Origin: Ophioceras dolichostomum
Lineage: Eukaryota; Ascomycota; Sordariomycetes; Magnaporthales; Ophioceraceae
DNA: 64,000 nt
Direction: 5' to 3'
Assembly (NCBI GenBank): GCA_003049485.1
Contig: PYST01000169.1
Span: 1-64,000, forward strand
Program-made: the position numbers and the translations under genes
The notes under the pieces: generated by a model
Databases searched by the model: none
Seen by the model: the letters and a program-made list of their open reading frames with translations, nothing else
Told to the model about the DNA's origin: nothing
Shown here: one piece after another, positions 24,601-36,491 of the stretch
How positions within the stretch are numbered: position 1 is the first letter of the stretch
Layout of the letters: the number at the start of each line of letters is the position of its first letter

Positions 24601-27254
24601 ACCTCAAACTTCCAGTCGACCCAAGGCCGCGGCGCCGAATGATGAGAAAGACGATCAGTTGTTCAGGCGAGCGGTGGACCTTGCTGTTCAGCCCAAGCCC
24701 TTCCTCATAGCAAAACCGCATCAGATTGCATCCTGCGTATAATAGGTTCGAAGCAAGATTCTACCAAGATATTCGTGAATGAGAGCGGGCAGTCAATACG
24801 GACAGTGCCTGGCGGGTGACCTGGCACGATGAACCCGACCTCTCACGCACAAAACGGAAAATCCCTCAACCATCATGTGCAGCAAGGATCAATCGGCATC
24901 ACACAAGCCGAGTCAGGACAAACTTTGAAGGCAGGTTTCAACATTACCCTTCCAGCGCATTTCTTTGCTTTTTCAGTTCTTTTTTTCTTTGCCTAGGACG
25001 GAGTCCTTTCCCCATAGATCTCGCTCTCGAAGAGGACAGAGTGTGGAGTGCTCAGAGCGTGGCACGGCGCAGAGTGCTACGCGGCCAGAGTGGCCAACCC
25101 ACGAAGCTTGAACCCAGGCTGGTCCAGGCAGGCAGGATTTCCGGTCACGAACCTTCCTTCAACTTCCGTTGTTTTGCAAGTTCCGCACCATAGCGGCCAC
25201 GCAGTTCGTACGTATCGTCGAGCGCACAGTATCGAGAGTCTATCCGATGGGCTGGCTGTCTTCCCGATCAAAGCGACCCCGTATCACCTCAACGTGACGA
25301 AACGAACTTGCTTTTTTTTTCGCCTCTGTCTTCACACGGCCATCTGCAACAGCAATGTGTGAAATGTCTGTGACTCTGCTGATCGCTTAGGTAATGTTTG
25401 TGCCAGGCTCATCCGCCGCCTGCCGTGCGACGAGTTTTTGGAAAAAGAAAATAGAAGGGCGGGTGGAGAAAAAAGAAGCGGAAATCCCTGCCCACTAAAC
25501 GCACGCCCCCCTCACACCTGTTCCTCGCTTGCGGGCGGAGGCGGTGGGAGGAAGTTGGAAATGAGGATTGACCAGGCGGACCACCCACAGCGTTACGTTT
25601 TGGCCCAGCAGGCCGAGGGACTTCTGGCCAGGTGTGGTGGAGATTGAGCCAAATGCAGTGAAGAAAAAAAAATTTACAGTGGACTTCCCACAGTGGCATG
25701 GGTCATTTATTACCGGTTGTCGCCGTGCAGTGAGGACGCAGTCAGTCCGTTGTCTCCCGCCTTTTTGGTTGTCGCCTGTCCCCCCTTTCACACGCCCCCC
25801 TGTCCAGCTCCGCAGCATACATCCTTGGAACTGGACTGGCTGGCTGGTCATCACCACCCCGAGTTTTCTCCCTCCTCTTTTCTTGTCCTCCTTTTGTTTT
25901 CTTTTTCCTTTTCTCCCCTTGCTGTCGCCATTCTCTCAACCAACCTTTTCCTTCGCCTCCCTCAACCTCCCTCCCCCAACGCACTCGACGAACCGAATCC
26001 GTACGATCAATTCGGCCAACGACCAAATTTGCTTTTGTGTTGTTGACCTTCGGATTCCGGTGACGACGCACTGCACATCGGCCTGAGCCCGCCTGCCCGC
26101 CTTTTCTCTGCCCCGACAGCCTCCCCTGAGCGGATTGCCGAGCGAGTCCGTCCGAGAGAGCTCGTGGTCTCGACCTGCTGGTGGAAAAGGAGGACACTCT
26201 TACAAGGGGAAAATTCTATGCGATTCCGCCTTTGATTTCGTCTCTTTACCCTCTCGACAACACAAACGAGTACCGTCAAAAAAAGGTCAGTTATTGTGCG
26301 TTGCGGAACTCCTTTGAGTGTTGGGCTGCCGCCGCCCTTTCATCCACCCATCGTCCGGACAATCGCCATTGTTATTTCCTTGGTCAAGCCCGCATCAACC
26401 TTATTTGACCTGGCCCACGCATCCCGGGTTTAAATCACCGACTTCTTGAGAGCAAAACGCAACTCGAGACCCGGATGGTCTGTGGTTCCGAGCATCTGTT
26501 TCCACTGCTCTAGGAAGAGCTGTCGACGACGGCGATTCAGAGACCGGCACTCGAGAAGCCAAGGGTATCCCTCTATACGACTAGCGCTGGCCGCTGTCGA
26601 CTCAGTTCAACACCACAACGACGACTGCCAGCACTCCTTGCTTCACTCCGCCAGCCACCTGTCTATCTACATCGTCGTCGAAGCCTCCTAGTCACCGTCA
26701 CCGTGGCCCAATCTATCCCTTAGACTCGTTCGAACTTCGTTTTACCTAATCACAATCACGATACTAACTTCACGCTACCCAGTCACTGCAGCGCTTCGGC
26801 CTTTAATTTTCTTCTTAATTTTCTCGACCGGTCAAACTTTTCAGCCCGGACAGCCTCTTGCTCGTCAATCGCCAATACAAAACTATCTCCGTTGTGCTTG
26901 AGTGCAGCGAGGCTCGTTTGGAGATTTTATTTCTTCACAAATCCTCCACATCCTCCCAGACATTTGGACACGGCCCATCGCCACTCGATCCGAATCATCT
27001 CCACATCAAGTTCTCTACGAAGCATCTCAGCGGAGAATCCTATGGCTCGACTCTTCCGATAGATCCTTGCAACCCTTTCTCCCATCGACGACCTCCCTAC
27101 TCGCTAGCCTTGGAAATTACAGCCGGCAACCCGTGGCCGAGTCCACGTTGCTGAGCTAGATTTCTAGGTGCTCTCAAGTAGTTAGTGTCAGATCGAACCT
27201 CGTTCTCCCCACCACCACATCGTCTTCGTCGAATCTCGTACGAATCTGCCCATC
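21669..27254. other. Right half of the gene-poor spacer and probable cyclin leader
   Basis: No intact gene is seen in 5.6 kb. A TACCTAGGTACC-type element lies at 21702-21721 and a T run at 22083-22097. From about 25.4 kb onward the plus strand is C/T-rich with frequent TTTTC and CTCC runs, then turns into CA- and TC-rich sequence right up to the cyclin ATG. That is typical of a long 5' leader of a regulatory gene. Upstream ATGs are present in this part. The leader boundaries and any leader intron cannot be fixed without transcripts. Confidence 0.45.
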
Positions 27255-28415
27255 ATGCCTGGTGGCGTATGTGCCGTCCTCGACTACGACGTCGAGCCGA
27301 TGGCCGAATATGTCGCTGAGATGGCGACCCGCCTGGCCTACGGCGACATCGGTGTCCCGACTTCGTTCCGCAAGTTCGTCTCGCAGATCCTCACGTCTAC
27401 CCGCCTACCAAGCACTACCATCATGCTCGGCATGAACTACCTGGCCAAGCGCATCAACATGATGAACATGGGTGCCGCGTCGCCGCGCAAGCTCTCAGAG
27501 GGACAGCTCTGGCGGATGCTCACAACTGCGTTCCTGCTGGGAAGCAAGTTCCTGGACGACAACACCTTCCAGAACCGTTCATGGTCCGAGGTCAGCGGCA
27601 TCGCTGTCCAGGAGCTGAACACGCTGGAGCAGGAATGGCTTGCCGCCATCGAATGGTCTCTCTATGTCAACTTGGACAAGAGCAAGGACTACAATGCCTG
27701 GTTGAAGAGCTGGAAGGATTGGCAGGACAACAAGAAGCGCCAGCAGGCCCAGGCGGCTCGCGAGCGGCTCATGCCGGTCGTTCCCCCGATCGACACGGAT
27801 GTCCATCGCTCTCGGAACCAACCCTACGCGGTCTCGCTCTGGCACCAGCAGCAGGTTGCCGAGTACGAGCGCCTGTCGAATCTGAACAAGCGCAACGACA
27901 ACTCTCCCCAGGGCAGCGTCGGCAGCCACGGGAGCTGCGCCAGCCACGAAAGCTGGAGGTCAGGCCCTTGGTCCACTGCAGGCAGCCAGGTTGCGTTCGG
28001 CCACGTGCCCATGACGCCGCCGGACTCTGGTTACGGCACTCCCGAGTACCTGAACTCGGCCACGCTCAACTCTGCTGCCGCGACCCACAACGCCCAATAC
28101 AACGAGTGGTTCTCGCGAGGCCTGTCCACTGGCGGGTACTCGCGACCCAACCAGTTCCGCCAGCAGCCGCAGCCGCAGCCGCAACCCCAACCACAGCAGC
28201 CGGTGCAAGTGCAGCAGCACCAGGTTGCCACCCACCGCTCCTCCTACCACGCCGGTCGCTCCGCCCCTCCGGGATACTATGGCTTCGGTCACAGCATCTG
28301 GGACCCGAACGTCCCCGACTGCAAGTGCTCCAGCTGTGTCGGGCCGGTCATGGGCAAGCCCGCCCCATACGGCTTCGGCATGGCCCACGGCTACGGCCAA
28401 CCCGTCATGGGTTGA
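27255..28415 (+). CDS. clg1: CLG1/Pas1-type PHO80-family cyclin
   Basis: A cyclin of the CLG1/Pas1 type, expected to partner a Pho85/Pef1-class cyclin-dependent kinase and to act in growth or cell-cycle regulation. The single exon encodes 386 residues. The cyclin box covers about residues 35-140: FRKFVSQILTSTRLPSTTIML, a second helix LAKRINMMN, then LWRMLTTAFLLGSKFLDDNTF, ending with LEQEWLAAIEWSLYV. These are the helices that contact the kinase. A basic, Gln-rich linker follows. The C-terminal half is Ser/Gly/Gln-rich and disordered, with a QPQPQPQP run, and ends in a CKCSSC-containing tail. The ATG at 27255 is preceded by a very long non-coding region. The box and the length fit CLG1 homologues of filamentous fungi; assignment within the PHO80 family is by similarity I recognise, not by search. 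Confidence 0.9.
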   Translation: MPGGVCAVLDYDVEPMAEYVAEMATRLAYGDIGVPTSFRKFVSQILTSTRLPSTTIMLGMNYLAKRINMMNMGAASPRKLSEGQLWRMLTTAFLLGSKFLDDNTFQNRSWSEVSGIAVQELNTLEQEWLAAIEWSLYVNLDKSKDYNAWLKSWKDWQDNKKRQQAQAARERLMPVVPPIDTDVHRSRNQPYAVSLWHQQQVAEYERLSNLNKRNDNSPQGSVGSHGSCASHESWRSGPWSTAGSQVAFGHVPMTPPDSGYGTPEYLNSATLNSAAATHNAQYNEWFSRGLSTGGYSRPNQFRQQPQPQPQPQPQQPVQVQQHQVATHRSSYHAGRSAPPGYYGFGHSIWDPNVPDCKCSSCVGPVMGKPAPYGFGMAHGYGQPVMG

Positions 28416-31400
28416 TTTGGAGAAACTGCCTTCACGCGGTGCGCAACAAGTCGCCAGGCTTGCTCGGGCAAAAAATTTCGCCTGCCATGCCTGTCGCGTC
28501 TTGATAGGGCAATCATCCTTTGTGGTTTTTGCCCGGTCGATATGGAAGGATTGCTTTTCCCCTGTGGTTCGACGACAGCCACCACCAATCAGTTCTCGCC
28601 CTTCTCTGCATTTTTCACTTCGGTCTCGGAGTCTCATCTACAGGCAAATCCGGAAGAACGATACACTTTGCATTACTGATACCCACTTTTGAGCGCCGAC
28701 GCCTTGTTCCGCGGGTGCGCTCTTCTCCAAGTTTTGCCCGTCTTTCACGGGACGGCGACTAATTTGCATTTGCCTCATTTTTTTTTTATCTCTCTTTGTT
28801 CGCCCCAGCACTCTTCACTATTGCTGGCTCATTTCTGAGCCAATGTGCCCAACTCCTCGACCACCAACCAACCAAACCAGACCAAACTCGACCGGACCCG
28901 AGTGCCCACCGACGAGACGACTCCGACGATAGGCATTCGAGGCCCTCCGATTGTGCTTGTGGTCGAGTCGCGAGTTGGAAGCCTGTGACTCTCCTCCAGA
29001 GCCCGCCCTTTCACATTTAATGATCCTTTCTTTGACACTTATTTCATCTCTCCTTATTACCTCTCTTCTTCGGTCTACGACTCGGTGATATATATCCCCC
29101 CCCTCCATTGCTCGGCGTTCGTGGATTTTAACTACCTATTTTTCTTTCCACCGGGAATTATCTGCTCTTCTCCCTTTGATTACCCCACGACATAGACTAC
29201 GGACCGTTATTTTTTCTTGACCGTTTTTATCATTGTGTCCTCCTGGATGGTCTGATGTGCCTCGCACATCGACGAAGAGAAGGATGCCGGCATACCATCA
29301 CTCTGCCCTCACCCTGTTCTCCCATCACAGCAACAAAAAGTCATCTCTCCTTCGAATCGGCGACGACGACGACGACGCTTTCTCCGACCTCCTTGCCCCA
29401 CAAGTTGAGACAATTCGTCACCAACTGGAGCTAGCCGGCCCTCTCGGCCTCTGTTATAGGGCTCTTGTCTCAAGAGGGTTATCGGCATCGAGCGGTGGTC
29501 ATCTGGGAAAGATGAGGAAGCCTACTTCTCTTAATGTCTGGCTTCCTTCTATCGCGTTGAGTTTTTCTTGTCCTTTTTTTTATTCATCACGTTTGGCAAA
29601 GTAAAACAATCACGGTACTTTTTTTTTCTGGTTCAAAAGGCTTTGGTTTCGCGGGGGCTTTTCATTGCAGTGCATTTGCAAAACACGGACAAAAAGGAGT
29701 CGATTTTCGTTTGTTGCTTACTTTTTTTCTTCCCCCTGAACTACCTGTTCTCCCTTGCCTTTTCTTTTTTCCTTTGTCATGGAATTTCTGATGGTGATGT
29801 GGTGCAGGACTTTTCGATGCTCTTTTCCCCTTTCCTGTTGGGTGGTCGCGTCGACGAAGAGTCGCTTCGACCGTTTGGCTTTCTGGCTCTGAACATTTGT
29901 GCATCCATTCAGCTAAGCTTGCGGCTGCGAAGATTTTCATCGTCCGCGCTCTGCTCTCAGGCTTCGTATTCTTAACCCTCGTTGGTGGTGCGTATGTGGC
30001 ACGGCTTAGAGTGGTTCTTTTTTTACATTTTCTTGTCTCTTGGCTTTGTCCTTTTCTCACTTTTTCTTTTGTTTCTTGGAGTTGGCCATTTCTAGAAACT
30101 GGGTTTGCAGGTTCCCCTTCTGGTTGTCTTTGCTACTTTTTTATTTTTCACTTCGAAGAGTGGTTGGAAGGCTTTTCAACTTGTCTTTTTCTACTTGCTT
30201 CTTCGACTTACCTTTCTCTCCTTTTTCATATCCTTTCGTCTCTTTTATTTTCAATACGATGATTACGACAAAGTATTTTGGCAGCGAAGAAAAGAATCCG
30301 GGCACCGTGGACAGGTATCAAAATCCCAAGGTACAAATGGAAGGGAGTGTGTGTGCTCGGTTCCTTTTCACAAGTTTGAATCGGACTGCCTTAACCTTAC
30401 CTCACCTACCTACTAGTTGATGGGCACAAGAAAGAAAGCCTTTTATTTTTTCTGTCTTTTTATACTACATTCCTATTCTTGACGTTGACTATTTGCTCTC
30501 TTTTGCTCGCGGGGTCGATCGATCTATCAGTTGCCTTCCCCGGGCTTAATGATGATGATCACCCCTTTGGTGGATTGGACATTGGCTTGGGAACAGGGTC
30601 GGAAATTGGGAAGCCGGGCTGGCCTTGCCCAAGAGGTTAGGGCCAGCGGCGAAAATTTTTGGGGGACAACAACGAACCGAAGAAAATGGGGGACAGCCTT
30701 GGGGAATGAAGGAGAGCTGGACGGGCAACACGGAGGGAAAAGTGGAAAAGAGTGCACTTCCCATGGCAGACGGGGAGGAGGTTTGAAGGCTCGGTGATCT
30801 GGGGACGACGACACGACGTCTCCCGGGTCGGTTGAGCGAGCTTGCGAAGCAGCGTCTTCTCACAAGGATCTGCTTGGTGTCTCTCCTCCCCTTTCTTCTC
30901 TCGCTGTAATTAGCATACGAATGGTCGGTTAGCCTCTCCGAATTACCTAGGAGTCCTCGACAAAAAAATATAAATGAACAGTCCTCCCAAAACCTGTTGT
31001 CTCGGATTCCTACAATCGTTGTGAACTGGTGGTGTGTGATGCTCTGGTAGACGAGACGAGACTACCACAAAGCGTGCAAGGGCAAGGGGTAAGAAGAGCA
31101 CAAGCAAGACACTGTAAACACCATAAGGCGATTCAGTTAATTTAGAAGATTCAGTCCGCAAGAATTGAGTGGCTTGTACTCTTCCATTCCGCATCGGTTT
31201 CGAGCGTTGTGAGAATGTTCAGATTGGTGCTGTGAGGCTACGGTTAGGCGGTGGTGTTCAGCGTCCTCCTGGCCTTCTTACTGGTCGAAGTCCTTTCCAC
31301 TCACTTCAAATTACCCCCAGCCATCATCCTCAATGACACCAGACCACCGCATCCAGCCGCACAGCTGAGCCCAACGCGTTGTGTATGAGGTCAATTTAAT

Positions 31401-31572
31401 TGAAAGTCGCTTGATTGGAGAGAGACTAAGCTTGTTGAAGGCGGATTGAAATCACAGCTGAGCGATTTCGGGCCCAATGGTCTGTCTGTGCGAAGTCGCA
31501 AATCCATTCGCAGACAGGCTCCTCAATCTTTGTGTCATCTCTGAGGACGGCCACTAGCGGCCAACCATCATC
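28416..31572. other. T-rich spacer after the cyclin gene
   Basis: Over 3.1 kb the plus strand is dominated by TTTT and TTTC runs, especially 28.7-30.5 kb, and holds only hydrophobic Phe/Leu-rich frames of the kind T-rich DNA always produces. The first part is presumably the cyclin 3' UTR. I see no gene. Confidence 0.5.
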
Positions 31573-32791
31573 ATGTCCCGCTTCGTCTCGGCTGGCAGCA
31601 TCGACGCCGAGACGGGCCATGCGGTATCAACATCGGCAACGCAGCCACCGCAGCTAGCTTCCAGCAGCAGCAGCGATACCAATGCGGCAGCATCGGGGAG
31701 CAGTAACGGCGACGGTGGCGGTGGCGGTCATGGCGGCGGCTCAGAGAAGGACAGGAGACGCCGTGAAGAGTGGGACGTTGTGAGCAAGGAGCTCGAGGAG
31801 CAACGAAGGCAAAGGGCGGAGGACGCGCGCAAGGCGGCGGAGGGGAACGAGCCCAGCTTGTACGCGATTTTGCAGGCTAATAGAGGTTCGTCTTTTCTCT
31901 CTCTTTTATTGTCTTTCCTCCCTTTCCTCTCGCTGCTCTCTCGTCGTCCCTCCCGGTCTTGCCGTGCCATGACAGGACCCTGAGGATCCTCTCCTCCTCC
32001 AGCTGAGGCCGACACGGCAGTCTTCTCTCCTGGGTGAAGTACATGCCACAATGAGGACGGCTGAGAGAGAGAGAACGGTCTAGTACTGGAAACCAATCTA
32101 ACCTCACTGGTTGGTGGTGGATATCGCGCCGCACATGCAACCAACCTCCTCAAAAACAGCGGCCAAGCAAGCCGCCTTCGAAGAAGCGAACAAGATCAAG
32201 AACCAGTTCCGCGCGCTAGACGCGGACGAGATTGATTTCCTGGACGAGGTGCAGGCGTCGAAGCGTAAGGAAGAGGAACGCACGCGCCGCGAGGTCGAGG
32301 ACGGGCTGGATCGGTTCCGCGAGGCGCAACGGAAGAGAGAGCGGGAGGAGGCTGCTTCAGCAGCTGCTGCTGCTGCCGGCGAGGGAGGAGGAACCGGCGG
32401 TGACGGCGCTGAGGTCGGAGGAGTAGAGGGTGAGGACGGCGGCGGGGAGGACTGGGGATTTGGTGGTGGTGGGAGGAAGAGGAGGAGGAAAGACAAAGAT
32501 GAGGGGAGGAGAGTGTTGAAGGGTGTGGTGAGGAGGAGGACTGGTGGAGGGGAGGCTGCTGCGGAGAAGAAGGGTGTTGTTGCTGAGGCGGAACGGATGA
32601 AAGAGGGAGATGCTGCCGCTGCTGTTCCTGCTGGGACCAAGAGCGACGACGCCCGGGGAGTTGCGACGCCGGTTGTGCAAAAGCCTACTGTTGCCCCGGC
32701 ATCCGCCACGGTTCCTGCTCCGGCGCCAACTACGACAGTGAAGCCGAGCTTAGGGCTGGTGGACTATGGCTCCGACGACAATTCGGACTGA
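31573..32791 (+). CDS. NIP30 / FAM192A (PSME3IP1) family nuclear protein
   Basis: Two exons (31573-31885 and 32160-32791) encode 314 residues. The N-terminus MSRFVSAGSID, the segment REEWDVVSKELEEQRRQR, and SLYAILQANR joined across the intron to AAKQAAFEEANKIKNQFRAL, then DADEIDFLDEV, are the NIP30 N-terminal domain. The human member FAM192A/PSME3IP1 binds the proteasome activator PA28-gamma in the nucleus; in fungi the role is undefined. The rest is charged and repetitive: an acidic/Gly stretch, a basic KRRRKDKDEGRR patch that could be a nuclear localisation signal, an Ala/Pro-rich linker, and a conserved-looking end (LGLVDYGSDDNSD). The intron is 274 nt with a GTTCGT donor, which is weak, but the joined frame restores the family motif exactly. 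Confidence 0.92.
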
Positions 32792-33152
32792 CATGTACGA
32801 TGTTTCCGTAGTCCAAGGACTTTGCATGGCACATCAACGCTTTCTAGGACACTCATTTTGGGAGAGCTCAGTCCTATGTATATATTACAATGCAATGCTA
32901 TCTCGTGGCCCCGGTCTATATGTTATACGAATGGCTGATTCCTCCCCTGTGCCACCAGAAATACAGTACATGGAAGAAAAGGGACCGAGTGGGAGATGGG
33001 TAGTAAATAGATAACGAGTCTCCCACCAGCTTGGCCTTGCAAGGCTAGATGTGGGTCGTCATAATCCAATATACAGAAGAGGTCGCCTGGTAGGAGGGAC
33101 CTTTATCGCACGCAAGGCGGATGGCGGTCGAGGCTACAGCGAGGGATTGCAT
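32792..33152. other. Convergent spacer between the NIP30-type gene and TIM54
   Basis: A short intergenic region where two 3' ends meet. Nothing besides presumed 3' UTRs was seen. Confidence 0.6.
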
Positions 33153-34627
33153 CTAGTCCACGTCGTCGAGCGGACCGACATTAGGGCCCTTGTTCTGCTC
33201 GCCCTTAACCTTCCTCGCACCCCACCTCAACAGCTGCCTCAGATGGCCCTTCGTCCACCCCTCCACCTCCTCCTCCCTCACGACGATAGCCCGCGCCCTC
33301 TCCTCGTCATCAGCCCTCATCTCGAAGCGGCGCATGCGCTCCGAGATGCGCGGGTCCAGCACCACGGGCGAGGCCCATATGCGCTCGCGAGGAGCCTGCT
33401 CGTCCTCTCCTGGTTTGTCGTTCCCGTTTGCGTTTGCGTTGTCCTCCTTCCACACCGTCTTGACCCAGTCCTTCTCCTCGAACGCCAAGGCCTCGCGCTG
33501 CTCCTCGTCGTCGAGGAACTCGCGGTGCGCCGCGAGGCACACCGCGGCCACCTCGCGGCCGATCTCGTCGGCGAGGTAGCGCCGGCCGAAGAAGCGGCGC
33601 ATACGCGTCGGCGTGTTGAGGAAGCCGAGGATGTGGGGGAAGCGGATCGGCGTTGAGGGGGTGAGCTCCGCGGGGATGAGCATAGGTAGGGGCGAGGAAG
33701 GGTAGTCGTCGGTTGTGTTGTATGGGGGCGGCTGTGGTGGGCGGCTGGGCTTCTTCTCATCTTTCTTCTTTTTCTCCTCTTCCGCCTTCTCGGCTTCGGT
33801 GTATGTGCTCTCGTCGCCGCCCTCCGCTTGCTCGGGCTTCTCGGGAAGCGGCTCCTCCGCCTTTGGTGGCGGCGGTGGCGGCCTCAATGGGCCTAGCCAG
33901 CCCTCGTGCAAGCCCCGGATGTATTCCTTCCAAGTGTGCCGTCCAAGAACGATATCGCCCCTGGTGCCCTGGTACTCTTGTATGCCGTTTCGCTTCCGTG
34001 TTGCCTCCACTATGTCCTCCTCGGTGGGCAGTTCTGGCTCGCCAGTCTCAGTGCTGGGAGCACCAAAGTCGGCTTCGACGGCTCTCCTCCCCCTCCTGAT
34101 TCGCTCGGCTACTACGGCCCGCACGTCACCCTGCCTCCGGCCCGAGACGAACTCCCAGTCTAGGCCGCTGCTGGCCAGTATGGGCTTGACGTATTCGACG
34201 AAGTGGTCCTGCGCGACTCTGAAGCCGTCGCCGGGGGGCGACTCGAGGTAGACAGTCAGCTTGCGCGGCATGGCGCTCGGGTTCGACAGAGGCTCCTTGG
34301 CGAGGTGCTCGACGGCGTGCGCCCATCGCGCGGTGGCCCGGCGCTTTTCCCGCCGGTCGTAGATGATGGCTGCGCTGATGGTTGTGGTCAAGGTCCAGAA
34401 GATCATCCAGTTGCGTGATGGCAACTTCTTGGGGAGGGCCGGCAGGCCGAGCATCCGGAGAGCTCGGTTGCGCTGAGGGGAGTCAAACATGTAACTCTGT
34501 CAGTGGCCTTCGAGGCATTCTGGCGGCAGCAGCTTTAATCATGTGCAGGGAGATGTTGTAAGACAGGAGGACGACGCATTGCTGTGGCAGAAGAACTCAC
34601 CTCCGGTGGCTTCTGTCCCGTCGCCAT
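33153..34627 (-). CDS. tim54: Mitochondrial inner-membrane translocase subunit TIM54
   Basis: A subunit of the TIM22 complex, which inserts carrier proteins into the mitochondrial inner membrane. Two exons (34627-34601 and 34496-33153) encode 456 residues; the 27-nt first exon encodes MATGQKPPE. It is joined over a 104-nt GT-AG intron to SYMFDSPQRN. The membrane anchor is NWMIFWTLTTTISAAIIYDRREKR at about residues 38-58, preceded by the family motif ALRMLGLPALPKKLPSR. Downstream are MPRKLTVYLESPPGDG and VKPILASSGLDWEFVSGRRQGD, conserved in Tim54. A Lys/Glu/Pro-rich linker separates these from the C-terminal segment TPIRFPHILGFLNTPTRMRRFF. The second exon alone has an ATG, but the upstream mini-exon gives the length and start typical of fungal Tim54. 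Confidence 0.95.
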
Positions 34628-36125
34628 CTTCTGCTTAAGTTCTGTCCCGGGAATCCCCAAGGACTCACTGGCAGCGCATAGATAGGCTTGGAGGGAGGGA
34701 AAAAGTCGACGCAACTCGGCCGATTTCGAGACCGTCGTCCGAAGAAAAATTATGACGAGAGCGCTACAAGGATCAGCGATAAGACCCCGATAAGCATGCC
34801 AACGACCAGACCCACCAATATCCCAGATACCCGGGAGAAAGTCTCAAAAGATACAAGTCACCAAGCTTCTAGCTGGGCAAAACAATCGTTTACACTACCT
34901 GGACAATTACTGCATTGACGGCTGTATTGAATCACAATCGCGGCACTACGGTTCGTGTTACGAGTTTACGGCATAGAAATCTGCAGGAAGGCCCACCGGC
35001 CCGTCAACTACTGCCACCGACCTCAAGTACCACGATGACGCCTCGAGAAGATCGACTTCACATTGAACCGGCTGGTTCTGGTTGAATGACGACGGACATC
35101 AATGGCTGCAGCATTCCCGCCAGGGCCAGGGCCCGCACAACGGGTCGAAGGGGTTGCTACACCCCATCCGGGCTCGTGAACGGAACCGCCCTCCCCTCCC
35201 CGTCTCGCTCCCGCCGTCCTCGCCCCTCCTGCATACTACTCCCTCTCACCCATGCCAAGCGCCAATCCCAGATTCGAAGCTTTTCACAGACGACGAGTCT
35301 TGGGGTAAATATAACGAGGCGATATGCGGAACAGAGTCGAGTTCAGTTAGTCACAGCACAGGCAAAGGGGATTGATAGCGTCCTCGCATATCAAGTGTGC
35401 TCCTCGGGAGCAACAACTGATTTTTGGTAGCGTCTAAGCCTATTTCTGAGCTAGACTGAACTGAACTGAGAAAAAAGAACGAAAATGACCGTGATGCAGC
35501 AACGACCGTGATTCCTGTCCCCTCGACACTTCTCCTCCCGAATAAGGCAAAGGAGGAGAAGTGGGTAGGTAGGGCGATATGAACCAGAGCAGTGGTGTAA
35601 AGTGTCAAGTTGTGTTTCCCTTTTTTGGTGTTTTTTCTTGTTGCCAGTCAGATGTCGCGATAGAGCGAGGCAGAGAGCTGAATGTAAGGGGAAAAAAAAA
35701 GATCTCACGCATCCTCCCAAACACTTGCTGTGTTACTTCCTGTGGCCCAAATCCAGGAAGGTTAGGTCTGTGTGTGTGTAGGTGATCGCTTGTCCGCTTC
35801 CCTCAATTCCGTCCTCCGTTTATAGGTTGTGTGGTGCGGGCGAGGCTGTGTATGTTGCTTTGCTGCCAGAACCTTTCGTGGACGAAGTGAGTTGGATATA
35901 AAAAGACCGTGATCGCTTAATAGAGAGAGAAAGAAGGAACCGGGCAGACAGGTGATGAAGAAGTGGCGAATCAACCAAACTTGTCCCCCCACCCAATATC
36001 CAGAGGTCGCAATAAGCATCAATAGTATCTCAGACCCGGGGTGTACGGGTAGGTACCAACGCCGTGGGAATTCCCCGGACTTGTATCATAGGGGCGGGTA
36101 TGCCTGGGACTGCCTCCCTGGGATG
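34628..36125. other. Spacer between TIM54 promoter and the frame behind TFIIB
   Basis: Over 1.5 kb I see no gene. Frames present are short and without codon bias. Copies of a GGGTAGGTAG element occur near 35562-35572 and 36047-36055. Confidence 0.5.
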
Positions 36126-36491
36126 CTAATCGAGTATGATCGGCTGTCCACAGGTGAGATCGGAGGACGGGGTCGACATTGACGATGGTGGTGTCTCAGT
36201 CCCCTTGTAGACGCACGGGCTATCGGCGACATTGCTGTGCTGCTGCGTGACCGCCGCATCGTCGTCGTCCACGTCCATTATCTCGATGACCTCTATGGGC
36301 TCGGCGACATCGGTGTTCTCAGTCTTGACCAGCGGCGACGACGCATCAGTCATTTCCACGACCGTGGTGGCAGTCTCCTCCGTCTTGGTATCAAAAAATT
36401 CCTCAACCTCAACGACAACTTCAGAGTCGCCAACAACAGTATACCCAATGTTCTGGGCGGCGTGGCGAGGACGCTTCCTTAGCACCAACCT
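36126..36491 (-). other. In-frame open extension directly behind the TFIIB stop
   Basis: After the TFIIB TAG (36494-36492) the same frame continues for 121 codons to a TAG at 36126. The peptide opens with a basic patch (RLVLRKRPRH) and turns strongly acidic (VVVEVEEFFD, then IEVIEIMDVDDDDAA). Its codons are partly G/C-ending. There is no ATG until the 46th codon or so, so it is not an obvious separate gene. See the finding on TFIIB. Confidence 0.3.

Noticed and set aside
15271..27254. Degraded transposon filling the desert
   Set aside because: I found no terminal repeats, transposase, reverse-transcriptase motif or strongly AT-shifted RIP-like sequence that would support it.
29233..30420. 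Phe/Leu-rich frames in the T-rich spacer
   Set aside because: Hydrophobic runs come from TTTT/TTTC composition; there are no loop or charge patterns of real membrane proteins and no codon bias.
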